Shown here piece by piece: positions 7,808 to 16,698 of a stretch of DNA of 64,000 nt. Within the stretch, counting starts at the first letter, position 1. Every line of letters starts with the position of its first letter. Made by a program: the position numbers and the translations under genes. Below the pieces are notes generated by a model, which did no database searches, was not told the origin of the DNA, and worked only from the letters and a program-made list of their open reading frames with translations. Where the stretch lies: NCBI RefSeq assembly GCF_000024945.1, contig NC_013520.1, positions 420,001 to 484,000 on the forward strand, in the 5' to 3' direction. Source of the DNA: Veillonella parvula DSM 2008 (lineage in GTDB: Bacteria > Bacillota > Negativicutes > Veillonellales > Veillonellaceae).

Positions 7808-7838
7808 AGACCTATTTCTTCGGAAGTAGGTCTTTTTT
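7808..7838 (+). terminator. Terminator after the secreted CMD-like gene
   Basis: AGACCTA and TAGGTCT flank a loop that contains TTCTTCGGAA, followed by TTTTTTT. Confidence 0.85.
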
Positions 7839-7892
7839 TATAAGAAGTGCTTTCATAGTCGTAGTGATTCGTATTAAATACATAGAATCTAA

Positions 7893-7921
7893 TTGACGTT
7901 TAATGTCCCCTTTTCTATAAT
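7893..7921 (+). promoter_or_regulatory. Promoter of trmB
   Basis: TTGACG, a 17-bp spacer and a perfect TATAAT lie about 80 bases before trmB. Confidence 0.75.
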
Positions 7922-8002
7922 TAATAAGATAGGTATATGACCTGTAATAATAAATATAAACAAATATAAACATATTTTTAAAAATAGATGTAAGGAGAAA
8001 GT

Positions 8003-8662
8003 ATGCGCCTTCGTAGAAAACCATGGATTGATGAAGCTATCCACGAATATGACTCTCATATTATTTTGTCTGGCCAAGAAGCGTATAAAGGCAAGTGGTG
8101 TGAATTATTTGAACATCCTGAGTACCCATTATATATGGAGCTAGGGACGGGGAAAGGTCGCTTTATTGCGGGGATGTCTGAAGCGTATCCAAATGCTAAC
8201 TTCGTAGGTTTTGAAGTGCAGCTGGGGGTTATTTATTATGCAGCACAAAAAATCTTTGAAGGGGAGCGGAACAATGCAAAGGTATCTTTATTTGATATCG
8301 CAGGTATTGAAGAGATAGTAGCACCAGGTGAAGTTGATCGTTTCTATATTAACTTCTGTGATCCCTGGCCTAAGGCGAAACATGCAAAACGCCGCCTTAC
8401 ATATCACACATTCCTCGACCGTTATGCTCGTCTTTTGAAAGATGGTGGTGAAGTCCACTTCAAGACGGATAATGAACGATTGTTTATGTTTTCTCTCGAA
8501 GAATTCAAAGAATGCGGTTGGAAGCTTAAAAATGTAACGTATGATTTACATAGTACGGATCTTCCAAATGTAAAGACTGAATATGAAGAAAAATTTAGTG
8601 AAAAAGGTCAACCTATTTTCCGCTTAGAAGCAATTAAGCCAAAAGTACAAAAGGAGGCTTAA
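8003..8662 (+). CDS. trmB: tRNA (guanine-N7-)-methyltransferase
   Basis: This 219-residue SAM-dependent methyltransferase starts MRLRRKPW, as usual for Firmicute TrmB. It has the SAM-binding ELGTGKGRF (about 48-56), the FVGFEVQ segment, and the family signature NFCDPWPKAKHAKRRLT (about 116-132). A later HFKTDNE motif follows. It makes 7-methylguanosine at position 46 of tRNAs. The start has AAGGAGAAAG upstream. Its end supplies the ribosome binding site for the next gene, one base downstream. Confidence 0.95.
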   Translation: MRLRRKPWIDEAIHEYDSHIILSGQEAYKGKWCELFEHPEYPLYMELGTGKGRFIAGMSEAYPNANFVGFEVQLGVIYYAAQKIFEGERNNAKVSLFDIAGIEEIVAPGEVDRFYINFCDPWPKAKHAKRRLTYHTFLDRYARLLKDGGEVHFKTDNERLFMFSLEEFKECGWKLKNVTYDLHSTDLPNVKTEYEEKFSEKGQPIFRLEAIKPKVQKEA

Positions 8663-8663
8663 C

Positions 8664-10007
8664 ATGGAAACACCGAATAAGGGGGATAGTCGGTGGGGCT
8701 CACTCTTTAAAAATGACTTACAAGGTATGCTCTTACCTATTCTTCTCATTACAATTATAGGTAGTGTAAATATCTTTAGTGCTACTTATATCAGCTCTAT
8801 CTATGAAAATACAGGATTATTAGGCTACTTTTTAAAGCACATGACATTCTTGCTTTTGTCTATGGCGGTAGGCGTTATTTTGTATCGTTATGATTACCGT
8901 CAGTTACAGAAGCCTCACATGTTGCAAAGAATTATGATTGTTACATTAATTGGTATGATTTTGGTTCTTGTGATTGGTGCTGTCATTAATGGTGCGCGTC
9001 GTTGGATTGTTATTGGTCCTGTATCGATTCAACCTTCAGAATTTGCGAAATTAGCGGCCTTGATATGGACAGCGGCTAAATTGAGTACTATGCGAAAATG
9101 GGGAAAACCAAGGCATATTAACCCACTCATTAATTTACAAGGTTATTTTAGTGAACGTATAAGTTATATGTTGCCGATGTTAATATGGCCAACTATATTT
9201 GCAGGATTGACAATCTTGCAACCAGATATGGGCACTACCGTATTGATTTTTGGCTTTTCATTTGTGCTCATCTATTTAGCAGGTTTTGATGGAAAATTCT
9301 TTGGCGGAGCTTTTGCGATAGCTGGATTTCTTGGCTTTATTGCAGCTCGTATGTCGCCATATCGTTGGGAACGTATTCAATCTTGGTTTGACCCTTGGCC
9401 TCATGCACAGGATATGGGGTATCAAACCGTTCAAGGCTTGTTGGCTGTAGGTTCTGGTGGCATTTTAGGCGAAGGCTTTATGCAAGGTACATCAAAGTAT
9501 TTTTACTTACCAGAGGCACACACGGACTTTGCTTTTGCTGTATGGGCGCAAGAAATGGGCTTCATTGGTGCAGTGTTTGTTGTCGTTCTGATTGCAGCTT
9601 TTACCTATTTTGGGTTCCGCATTTCTAATAAGGCTCGTGATGAATTCGGGAAATGGTTAGCAATGGGAATAACATTGCTTATCAGTGGTCAGGCCTTGTT
9701 TAACATCGCCATGGTATGTGGTATTATGCCTGTAACAGGGGTACCATTACCGTTTGTTAGTTATGGCGGCTCTTCATTACTGATGAATTTCATGGCTATT
9801 GGGTTGTTGGCAAGTATTGGTCGTCGTAATGTAGAAGGGGTAAAACCAGTTGGTACAGCTGAACCATTACCATCTTTGCGTGAAGAAACACAAAGTCGTT
9901 TCAAGCCTGCCGCTCCAAAGCGTACTAATAAGACAAATATGCCTGGACCGTTTAAACCACAGCCTTCTAAAAAGTCGACTCGTAGACAGACTAAATTTGA
10001 ACGTTAA
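8664..10007 (+). CDS. FtsW/RodA/SpoVE-family peptidoglycan polymerase
   Basis: This 447-residue protein has about ten membrane segments. It carries the SEDS-family motifs GARRWI-IGPVSIQPSEFAKLA (about 109-131), the RWERIQSWFDPW loop, EAHTDFAFAVWAQEMG (about 289-304, which includes the essential acidic residue), and GVPLPFVSYGGSSLLMNF near the end. These enzymes polymerise lipid II during elongation or division with a class B PBP. Whether this copy is the FtsW or RodA type is open; the RRW-PSEFAK form leans to FtsW. The C-terminal 60 residues are a basic, Pro-rich cytoplasmic tail. It is coupled to trmB. Confidence 0.92.
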   Translation: METPNKGDSRWGSLFKNDLQGMLLPILLITIIGSVNIFSATYISSIYENTGLLGYFLKHMTFLLLSMAVGVILYRYDYRQLQKPHMLQRIMIVTLIGMILVLVIGAVINGARRWIVIGPVSIQPSEFAKLAALIWTAAKLSTMRKWGKPRHINPLINLQGYFSERISYMLPMLIWPTIFAGLTILQPDMGTTVLIFGFSFVLIYLAGFDGKFFGGAFAIAGFLGFIAARMSPYRWERIQSWFDPWPHAQDMGYQTVQGLLAVGSGGILGEGFMQGTSKYFYLPEAHTDFAFAVWAQEMGFIGAVFVVVLIAAFTYFGFRISNKARDEFGKWLAMGITLLISGQALFNIAMVCGIMPVTGVPLPFVSYGGSSLLMNFMAIGLLASIGRRNVEGVKPVGTAEPLPSLREETQSRFKPAAPKRTNKTNMPGPFKPQPSKKSTRRQTKFER

Positions 10008-10117
10008 TATCTAACTTATGTATCATAAGATGAATCTGTTTGTGTAAATTCATAGAGTATATTTAAGGACTGTACTATATGAACTTAGCATCGTTATATT
10101 GTGTATGAGGAGAAACG

Positions 10118-11401
10118 ATGAAAGATTATATTGATATTCAAGAACGCCCATCATGGGGCCGAATGTTACCACTTAGTTTTCAACATTTATTTGCCATGTT
10201 TGGCTCTACTGTATTAGTACCGTATTTATTAAAAGTAGATCCAGCAACGGCATTGTTTATGAATGGTATTGGTACATTATTGTACTTATTTGTGTGTAAG
10301 GGCAAGATCCCTGCATATCTTGGTTCTAGCTTTGCCTTTATTGCGCCTGTAGCAGGTGTGTTATCTGCAGGTCTTGGTTATGAAGCTGCAAAAGGGGCCT
10401 TCGTTGTATTTGGTCTATCTTTTGTTATTTTATCTATTCTCGTACGTTATATTGGTACGCGTTGGATTGATAAATTATTCCCACCAGCTGCTATGGGTGC
10501 TATCGTAGCTATTATCGGCTTAGAATTAGCGCCAGTAGCGATGAGTATGTCTGGACTTATCGGCAATCAAGATTTAGGCATGAGCCATAGCCAAGCTATT
10601 ATTATCTCTATGTTTTCCTTAGTTGTTACCTTGCTTGGATCTGTTGTGTTCCGTGGTTTCTTAGCTGTTATTCCTGTTCTTATTGGTGTTGTCTCCGGCT
10701 ATGTATTGTCTGCTGTGATGGGAGTTGTTGACTTCTCTGGTGTAGAAGCTGCTCCTTGGCTTTCGTTGCCTCAGTTCTACGGCATGCCTGTATTTGATAT
10801 CAATGCAATTATCATGATTATGCCGGCGCTCTTTGTAGTATTTGCAGAGCATGTTGGTCATTTAGTTGTTACTAGTAATATCGTCGCTAAAGACTTGATG
10901 AAAGAGCCAGGTCTACAAAGATCCTTGCTTGGTGATGGTCTTGCAAATATTCTTTCTGGTTTCTTCGGTGCTACACCAAATACGACATATGGTGAAAACA
11001 TCGGCGTACTTGCTATCACTCGTTGCTTCAGCGTATGGGTAATCGGTGGTGCCGCAGTTTTAGCGATGATTGTGTCCTTTGTAGGTAAAGTGGCAGCTCT
11101 TATTCATGCTATTCCGGTACCTGTTATGGGTGGTGTATCTATTTTATTGTTCGGTATCATCGCAGCATCTGGCTTGCGTATGCTTGTAGAACGTAAAGTA
11201 GACTACACAAATCCTGTTAATATGATTCTTACATCCGTTATCCTTGTGGTAGGTCTTAGTGGTGCAGAACTCGCGGTTGGTCCTGTTGTATTAAAAGGGA
11301 TGGGCCTTGCCACTGTAGTAGGCATGGCTATGAGCATTAGCTTGTTAATCCTTCAAAAAACAGGTATTGGCAACGATCAATTGAAAAAAACAGAAGTATA
11401 A
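10118..11401 (+). CDS. uraA: Uracil/xanthine permease (NCS2 family)
   Basis: This 427-residue membrane protein starts with the conserved LPLSFQHLFAMFGSTVLVP segment and contains PAYLGSSFAFIAP (about 68-80). It also has FAEHVGHLVVTSNIV (about 244-258), with the substrate-binding Glu in E-H-V-G-H, and the later ATPNTTYGENIGVLAITR motif. It imports uracil (or possibly xanthine) with protons. It has its own ribosome binding site and a terminator, with no linked pyrimidine gene and no obvious PyrR-type leader in the 110 bases upstream. Confidence 0.92.
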   Translation: MKDYIDIQERPSWGRMLPLSFQHLFAMFGSTVLVPYLLKVDPATALFMNGIGTLLYLFVCKGKIPAYLGSSFAFIAPVAGVLSAGLGYEAAKGAFVVFGLSFVILSILVRYIGTRWIDKLFPPAAMGAIVAIIGLELAPVAMSMSGLIGNQDLGMSHSQAIIISMFSLVVTLLGSVVFRGFLAVIPVLIGVVSGYVLSAVMGVVDFSGVEAAPWLSLPQFYGMPVFDINAIIMIMPALFVVFAEHVGHLVVTSNIVAKDLMKEPGLQRSLLGDGLANILSGFFGATPNTTYGENIGVLAITRCFSVWVIGGAAVLAMIVSFVGKVAALIHAIPVPVMGGVSILLFGIIAASGLRMLVERKVDYTNPVNMILTSVILVVGLSGAELAVGPVVLKGMGLATVVGMAMSISLLILQKTGIGNDQLKKTEV

Positions 11402-11468
11402 TATCATAGGTCTTTAAAATCTTGGAGTAGAATCTTGAGATTATAAAGTAAGTTGATTTGTACACAAA

Positions 11469-11517
11469 ATAAACGACTACTGAACTAGGTTGAACCTGAG
11501 TAAGTAGTCGTTTTTAT
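11469..11517 (+). terminator. Terminator after uraA
   Basis: AAACGACTACT at 11471 pairs with AGTAGTCGTTT, followed by TTTTT. A smaller inner dyad lies in the loop. Confidence 0.85.
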
Positions 11518-11597
11518 TTAGTGTCTTTATAATTTATCCTCAATATTGTATAATGAACATATCAGTTGTATAAAATTAATTTAAGAGAGGAGGCCCT

Positions 11598-12062
11598 ATG
11601 GAGTTTTTGATATGGATGGCTATCGGCGTTGCCTTGATGGCGGTAGAACTCGTAGTACCAGGCGGTATTTTAGGTCTTATCGGTTATTGCGCATTCCTGT
11701 GGGGCGTTTATGTAGCTCTTGGGGAAGGCACGGTAGCATTGTATGCCGTGCTAGGATTAACAGCCTTGTTAATTGTCATTATCATCGTGTTCTTTAATCA
11801 CTTTGAAAAGACTTGGATAGGCAAATTGTTTACCTTAGGGCAACGATCTACGACAAAAGCTGGTTATGTATCTAATGATGTATTAGAAGATTTGGCTGGC
11901 AAGGAAGGCGTAGCTCATACAACACTGCGCCCTGCAGGTATTGCTAAAATTAATGGTAATTTGGTAGATGTTGTGACCGAAGGTGACTTCATCGATGCCG
12001 GTTCACCTATTGTGGTACTTCGTGTTGTAGGTGGCCGCAATATTGTTAGAAAGCGTGATTAA
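11598..12062 (+). CDS. NfeD-like membrane protein
   Basis: This 154-residue short-form NfeD has two or three N-terminal membrane segments (about 2-66, including the VELVVPGGILGLIGYCAF stretch). A C-terminal OB-like domain follows (about 95-150, with GKEGVAHTTLRPAGIAKING-LVDVVTEGDFI). Such proteins accompany flotillin/SPFH proteins in an operon, as here, and act with them in membrane microdomains. GAGAGGAGG precedes the ATG. A TATAAT at 11549-11554 with a weak -35 may be the operon promoter. Confidence 0.88.
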   Translation: MEFLIWMAIGVALMAVELVVPGGILGLIGYCAFLWGVYVALGEGTVALYAVLGLTALLIVIIIVFFNHFEKTWIGKLFTLGQRSTTKAGYVSNDVLEDLAGKEGVAHTTLRPAGIAKINGNLVDVVTEGDFIDAGSPIVVLRVVGGRNIVRKRD

Positions 12063-12098
12063 GCTTTCGCAACATCGTTGTAAATAATGGAGGTTATT

Positions 12099-13055
12099 AT
12101 GGATGTAGGTATTTTAATTTTGATTCCCATTTTGCTGATTGGTATTATGGTATTCTTATATGTTGTGCCATTAGGGCTTTGGGTATCCGCTCTAGCAGCG
12201 GGCGTTAACGTAGGTATCTTTACACTTGTAGGTATGCGCTTACGTCGTGTAAATCCATCTCAAATCGTAATGCCTTTGATTAAAGCTAATAAAGCAGGTC
12301 TTGATGTGAATGTAAATCAGTTGGAAGCTCATTACCTCGCAGGTGGTGACGTTGACCGCGTTGTAGATGCTTTGATTGCCGCTGAACGGGCATCTATTCC
12401 GTTGACCTTTGAACGTTCCGCAGCTATCGACCTCGCCGGTCGTGATGTATTGGAAGCGGTTCAAATGTCCGTTAATCCTAAAGTGATTGAAACTCCAATT
12501 ATTTCTGCGGTAGCAAAAAATGGTATCGAATTGAAAGTTCGTGCTCGTGTTACTGTACGTGCGAATATCGATCGCCTCGTTGGGGGTGCTGGTGAAGCCA
12601 CAATTATTGCCCGTGTAGGTGAAGGTATCGTAACGACTGTAGGTTCCTCTGAAGAACATACAGATGTATTGGAAAATCCAGATCACATTTCCCGTACTGT
12701 ATTGGGTAAAGGCCTTGATGCGGGTACTGCATTCGAAATCTTGTCCATCGATATCGCTGACGTAGACGTGGGACGTAACATTGGCGCTCAATTGCAAACT
12801 GACCAAGCGGAAGCGGATAAGAAAATCGCTCAAGCTCGTGCGGAAGAACGTCGTGCAATGGCTGTTGCTACAGAACAAGAAATGCGTGCTAAAACACAAG
12901 ACATGCAAGCTAAGGTTGTGGAAGCACAAGCTGAAGTCCCTAAAGCATTGGCAGAAGCTTTCAGAAATGGTAATCTTGGCGTTATGGATTACTACAATAT
13001 GAACAATATTATTGCAGACACTAAAATGCGTGAAAACTTAGCAGATGGTGAATAG
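12099..13055 (+). CDS. floA: Flotillin-like protein FloA (SPFH family)
   Basis: This 318-residue protein has an N-terminal hydrophobic hairpin (about 3-50), an SPFH/band-7 domain (to about 210), then a long Ala/Glu/Gln-rich coiled coil (about 225-290). The sequence follows Bacillus FloA throughout, for example the VSEEH-like [18 protein letters not shown] and the ending [16 protein letters not shown]. FloA assembles in membrane microdomains and influences fluidity, secretion and signalling. The start at 12099 is preferred because GGAGG ends five bases upstream; an ATG at 12087 overlaps that site. Confidence 0.94.
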   Translation: MDVGILILIPILLIGIMVFLYVVPLGLWVSALAAGVNVGIFTLVGMRLRRVNPSQIVMPLIKANKAGLDVNVNQLEAHYLAGGDVDRVVDALIAAERASIPLTFERSAAIDLAGRDVLEAVQMSVNPKVIETPIISAVAKNGIELKVRARVTVRANIDRLVGGAGEATIIARVGEGIVTTVGSSEEHTDVLENPDHISRTVLGKGLDAGTAFEILSIDIADVDVGRNIGAQLQTDQAEADKKIAQARAEERRAMAVATEQEMRAKTQDMQAKVVEAQAEVPKALAEAFRNGNLGVMDYYNMNNIIADTKMRENLADGE

Positions 13056-13063
13056 GAGTAGCT

Positions 13064-13720
13064 ATGGACTCTATTTTGTCTTCAGTGCTATCCATCTTTT
13101 CGCATAATCCAATCTTTGTTTTAGGTATCATAGCGTACATTGCTTTTTCCATTATAAAAAATAAGAATACTGAAGAGTCTGAAGAGTATGATGAGTATGA
13201 AAGCTCTGGTGGCGGAACTTGGGAAGATATGGAGCGCGAATATGGCATCTCCATAGAACGCAAGGTAGATGAACCGTCTATAGATGATTTGTCTAAGGTT
13301 GATGACTTTTATCGGGACTCTTATGAAGATAAACCGATTGTAAATCAGCAACCAGAAGCACCATCGAAAACTATGGAGGACATACATTTCAATGAAGAGG
13401 CTGCAGCAGCTCAACGAGATATTGAAGCCTTATCAATGAAAAGTTCCAGTAGCAATCCGAGTTATACTACCAGTAAGACTCGCTTAGATAGAGAAGCTGT
13501 TACGGGGCCGACCTTAAGTGAAAGACTAGCTGAGTTTAAACGAGATAAAGTAGCTAAAGAGGGGCAAGTTCTTATTGAAAATGTAGGCATTACAACTGCG
13601 CCTACTGCTCTAGCTGCGACTTCAACTCGCGGTCGTAAATCTAATCATGCTTTAAAAGAGGGCATGAAATGGTCCATCATTTTAAGTAAACCTAAAGCTC
13701 TTGAACGTAGATACCGTTAA
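13064..13720 (+). CDS. Unknown protein, third gene of the nfeD-floA operon
   Basis: This 218-residue protein has one N-terminal membrane segment (about 14-30, ending in a lysine stop-transfer). An acidic, serine-rich, low-complexity stretch follows (EESEEYDEYESSGGG), then a charged, mostly disordered body with a basic C-terminus (SILSKPKALERRYR). I do not recognise a domain. It begins 8 bases after floA behind TAGGAG, so it is co-transcribed and may be a membrane-anchored partner of FloA. This link rests on position only. Confidence 0.7.
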   Translation: MDSILSSVLSIFSHNPIFVLGIIAYIAFSIIKNKNTEESEEYDEYESSGGGTWEDMEREYGISIERKVDEPSIDDLSKVDDFYRDSYEDKPIVNQQPEAPSKTMEDIHFNEEAAAAQRDIEALSMKSSSSNPSYTTSKTRLDREAVTGPTLSERLAEFKRDKVAKEGQVLIENVGITTAPTALAATSTRGRKSNHALKEGMKWSIILSKPKALERRYR

Positions 13721-13854
13721 TGAAGTAATCTATTTATAAGTGTATAAACTAATTATGGTTTTATTGGAACATAAATAATAATGGATTGTGCACTGATGTG
13801 GTATAGCAACCATACTGTCACATATCATAATGTGGGGCATATAATTACATATTG

Positions 13855-13904
13855 AAAGAGGTTCCTATTGGTCACCTATGTGACTATTAGGAACCTCTTT
13901 TTTA
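13855..13904 (+). terminator. Terminator after the nfeD-floA operon
   Basis: A 13-bp perfect stem (AAAGAGGTTCCTA with its complement at 13888-13900) contains an inner GTCAC/GTGAC hairpin and is followed by TTTTTT. Confidence 0.9.
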
Positions 13905-13917
13905 TTGTTTTTTCTTA

Positions 13918-13930
13918 GTGAAACTTTCAC
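13918..13930. promoter_or_regulatory. 13-bp perfect palindrome before the five-HTH gene
   Basis: GTGAAACTTTCAC is a perfect odd palindrome lying 43 bases before the start of the multi-HTH protein gene. Autoregulation through this site is only a suggestion. Confidence 0.4.
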
Positions 13931-13972
13931 AATAATAGGGGAAGGAGTTCGTTTATAAGGAAGGGCAAAATT

Positions 13973-14704
13973 ATGTATCGAAATGTGCGTGTTATACCAA
14001 AACAGCTGTTGCAGCAATTATATATAGAGAAACAATGGAGCGTTCGCGATGTGGCGGATTATTTTCAATGTAGTGTTGATACCATCATGCGCCGTATGAA
14101 AGCGTACGATATCGAACGGAGGCCTCTGAAGAAAGAAATCAATATGGTCCATGTACAAGCTTTGTATGAGACCGGTAAGTGGTCGCTCCATTCATTAGCG
14201 AAGCGTTATGATGTGTCTATTACGACGATAGCGAATCGCTTGAAAGAATATGGATTGGCTTGTCAGCAATCAAATAAAAACGTCTCTATAGATGTAGTAC
14301 GTATATGTAGGGCTTATAAAAGTGGAAATAGTACAGATGCCATTGCTCGTATGTATGGTATATCTCGATGGAAAGTTCACCATGTATTGCGGCATATGGG
14401 GAATTGCTTAATTCCTAAAGTTCGAAAGCCTATGCGCGTAGAGGAGATGGCTTATTTATATATTCATCATCACATGAGTACAGATGACATTGGCCTAGCT
14501 TATGGGATACGTGGTTCTACAGTGGCAATTTATTTGCGAGAGCAAGGTATAGAAATAAGGGCAAATACTCTTGATCTAGACGAAAATAAGATTAAAAAAC
14601 TCCGTGCTCAAGGTTATGGAGTTGCAAAGATTGCACAGGTGATGGGTTGCTCTACCTCTGCTGTGCGAAAGCGTCTAGCTATGAAAAAATATATCTCTCC
14701 TTGA
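13973..14704 (+). CDS. DNA-binding protein made of five tandem helix-turn-helix modules
   Basis: The 243-residue protein consists almost wholly of five similar units of about 40 residues spaced about 48 apart (roughly 9-47, 57-95, 104-143, 154-193, 202-239). Each has a leading helix, then the HTH pattern S-xx-(D/S)-(V/L/I)-A-xx-(Y/F)-x-(V/I/C)-S-xx-T-(V/I)-xx-(R/Y)-L, ending with a short linker such as KEYGL or REQGI. The modules resemble resolvase/ISXO2-type or sigma-70 region 4-type HTHs. There is no catalytic, dimerisation or sensor domain. It could wrap or bridge DNA through several sites, or be derived from transposase DNA-binding domains. AAGGAAGGG precedes the ATG. It ends before a TSUP-like membrane gene on the same strand. 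Confidence 0.75.
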   Translation: MYRNVRVIPKQLLQQLYIEKQWSVRDVADYFQCSVDTIMRRMKAYDIERRPLKKEINMVHVQALYETGKWSLHSLAKRYDVSITTIANRLKEYGLACQQSNKNVSIDVVRICRAYKSGNSTDAIARMYGISRWKVHHVLRHMGNCLIPKVRKPMRVEEMAYLYIHHHMSTDDIGLAYGIRGSTVAIYLREQGIEIRANTLDLDENKIKKLRAQGYGVAKIAQVMGCSTSAVRKRLAMKKYISP

Positions 14705-14758
14705 TGTAGTGTGGTAGATACTATATACTTAAATTTATACAATGATGGGAGGAATATT

Positions 14759-15697
14759 ATGCTCGAAATTATATCTGCTTTAACACCGTTTTTATTACTG
14801 GGCTTAGTGGCTGCTGGTTTATCTCGCCTTTCTGGGGTAGCCTTATCTATGGTTGTAGTACCAACTTTATTGATTTGGGGTGCAACTGCCGTTGACGTAA
14901 TCGCCTTTATGTTGCTCTTTGTGGTGTACAACAACTTCACTATGGAAACACAAGATATTCGTTTAGATTATAAAGATCTTGTCTTATTCCCTAAATGGCG
15001 CTTGTGCATTCCCTTCATTTTGAGTTTGGTAAGCGCGTTCTTTGTTCCTGCTGCAGGCATTGCTGTTTTTATGGCTTGCTTTGTTTTAGAGTTATTGGCT
15101 ACTGTGTATAAACGCATTCCTGAAAATAAACGACCTCGTTTACAGCGCGTAATAGTAGCATCGATTTTGAGTGCTGTTGCAACAGCTGTAGGTGCTTATG
15201 CAGGTCCTAAAATTCCTAGTGAATTCTACTTTGTCTGTGTAGGCTTAGCCATTTTAATCGTTACGGACTTTGCATGGTATGCCGGCAAGCATAGAGATGC
15301 TTTTAGAAACGTATGGGATAGCATTTGGGCTGGTTTTAATATATTCTTAGGCATGTTTGGTGTAGAAGCTTCATATTATCCAGCTGCACTTACGCGATCT
15401 ATTCCAAATCCAATGGATCGCATGTTGCCTATGGTTACTGTAGTAGGTGGCTATGCAGGCCTTATGGTAGTATTCGGCTTTTATAACATTTTTTCTATAC
15501 CGTCTTTGATTACAGCTATTGGTGCTGCTATAGGGATACGCCTCTTTGGTATGTATGAATTTCCTCGGAATGGCAGTTTCTCTTATTTAGCAATCGGTTT
15601 TGCCGTGGCTGCTGTAATTTGCTTGTATCTCGTATCTCCAATACCAGTTGGTTTTGATCATATTAATACCTTGGTTTCTCAACCAATTGGTCAATAA
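14759..15697 (+). CDS. Polytopic membrane protein, TSUP (TauE/SafE)-like
   Basis: This 312-residue protein has eight or nine membrane segments. The opening (PFLLLGLVAAGLSRLSGVALSMVVVP) and a second Gly-rich segment in the C-terminal half are like TSUP-family exporters of sulfite or organosulfonates, but the match is loose. I set the start at 14759 because GGGAGGA lies five bases upstream; a longer reading from 14711 has no such site. It may be co-transcribed with the multi-HTH gene 54 bases upstream. The substrate is unknown. Confidence 0.6.
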   Translation: MLEIISALTPFLLLGLVAAGLSRLSGVALSMVVVPTLLIWGATAVDVIAFMLLFVVYNNFTMETQDIRLDYKDLVLFPKWRLCIPFILSLVSAFFVPAAGIAVFMACFVLELLATVYKRIPENKRPRLQRVIVASILSAVATAVGAYAGPKIPSEFYFVCVGLAILIVTDFAWYAGKHRDAFRNVWDSIWAGFNIFLGMFGVEASYYPAALTRSIPNPMDRMLPMVTVVGGYAGLMVVFGFYNIFSIPSLITAIGAAIGIRLFGMYEFPRNGSFSYLAIGFAVAAVICLYLVSPIPVGFDHINTLVSQPIGQ

Positions 15698-15845
15698 TGA
15701 TAGATAATGTAAGTTTATTGATATATTTTAATAAGTTCTTTAGTTGCTTTCACATAGGAGCTAATTGGATTATAATGTGTGATATATCTCATATATTGTA
15801 TTAAAAATTAAGTTCATATTAGAATGTGAAAGGAGTTGATGCTAT

Positions 15846-16439
15846 ATGGCAGAAACAATTGAAACAAGACCATTCCCTCCATTCTTACCAAAGAAGGCAA
15901 CAGTCATGATGATGGGCACATTTCCTCCAGAACAATCAAAACGTGCTATGGAATTCCATTATCCAAATTTCCAAAATGATATGTGGCGTGTTTTTGGCCT
16001 CGTATTCTTTGATGAAAAGGATCATTTTAGAAATGGTGAGGAAAAAGCGATGGATCCTGAGAAGATTAAAGCCTTTTTGTCTGAAGCTGGAATTGCATCT
16101 TGTCCTACTGTTTTGAAAGCTATTCGAGAAAAAGGGAATGCATCTGATGCATTTCTTAAGGTCGTTGAACCAGTTCCACTTGCGGACGTACTGGAGCAAA
16201 TCCCTGACTGTAAGCATATTGGTACAACAGGCGGCAAGGCTACGGAGATTTTATTGAGCCTTTTACCAGAAAAGGTTAAATTACCTAAAACTGGTGAAAC
16301 AATTCCTTTTGTATTTAATGGTCGGGAATTGACATTGACACGTTTGCCATCTACATCACGCGCCTATCCGTTGAGCCTACCGAAAAAGGCTGAAGCGTAC
16401 AAGAATTTCTTCAAAGCTTGTGGTCTAAAAACAAAATAA
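15846..16439 (+). CDS. Uracil-DNA glycosylase superfamily protein (family 6/HDG-like)
   Basis: This 197-residue protein has VMMMGTFPPEQSKRAMEFHY near residues 19-38, followed by PNFQNDMWRVFG, which matches the motif-1 region of family 6 glycosylases (GSFPG...F-Y-x(4)-N-xFW). It ends with TRLPSTSRAYP, the counterpart of the LPSTSPAN-type motif 2. Family 6 enzymes remove hypoxanthine or other deaminated bases from DNA. The N in QNDMW is the candidate catalytic residue. It is a single-gene unit with its own terminator. The superfamily is fairly sure; substrate specificity is not. Confidence 0.72.
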   Translation: MAETIETRPFPPFLPKKATVMMMGTFPPEQSKRAMEFHYPNFQNDMWRVFGLVFFDEKDHFRNGEEKAMDPEKIKAFLSEAGIASCPTVLKAIREKGNASDAFLKVVEPVPLADVLEQIPDCKHIGTTGGKATEILLSLLPEKVKLPKTGETIPFVFNGRELTLTRLPSTSRAYPLSLPKKAEAYKNFFKACGLKTK

Positions 16440-16449
16440 ATATTTAAAG

Positions 16450-16512
16450 TAGCACCTTTAATAGTTGGCTTTGAGTCTTTTGGTCTCATCTGTCGCTATT
16501 GAAGGTGTTTTT
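16450..16512 (+). terminator. Terminator after the UDG-like gene
   Basis: CACCTTTAATAG at 16453-16464 pairs along all 12 bases with CTATTGAAGGTG at 16496-16507, followed by TTTTTAT. The loop is long (31 bases). Confidence 0.75.
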
Positions 16513-16698
16513 ATATCGTAAAAATATATGAGATATTAAAATGGAAATTAATGCGTATTTATTGTGAATATGTAGTTTGTTATAAATAAAATTGATGAGA
16601 TATATAATATTTTAATTCTTGTTTTTTATAATGAGAGGTTTATAATTAACCGTTGTCGCAAACTGGTTGACAATAATTTAAAAAATGGAGTTGATAAT

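Noticed and set aside
12240-12929. A 229-codon open frame on the minus strand inside floA
   Set aside because: It mirrors floA codons, is rich in Ser/Phe/Cys/Thr/Tyr as antisense frames are, has no ribosome binding site and floA is a secure gene.
14711-14758. Longer N-terminus for the TSUP-like protein
   Set aside because: The added residues overlap the ribosome binding site for ATG 14759 and are not membrane-like.
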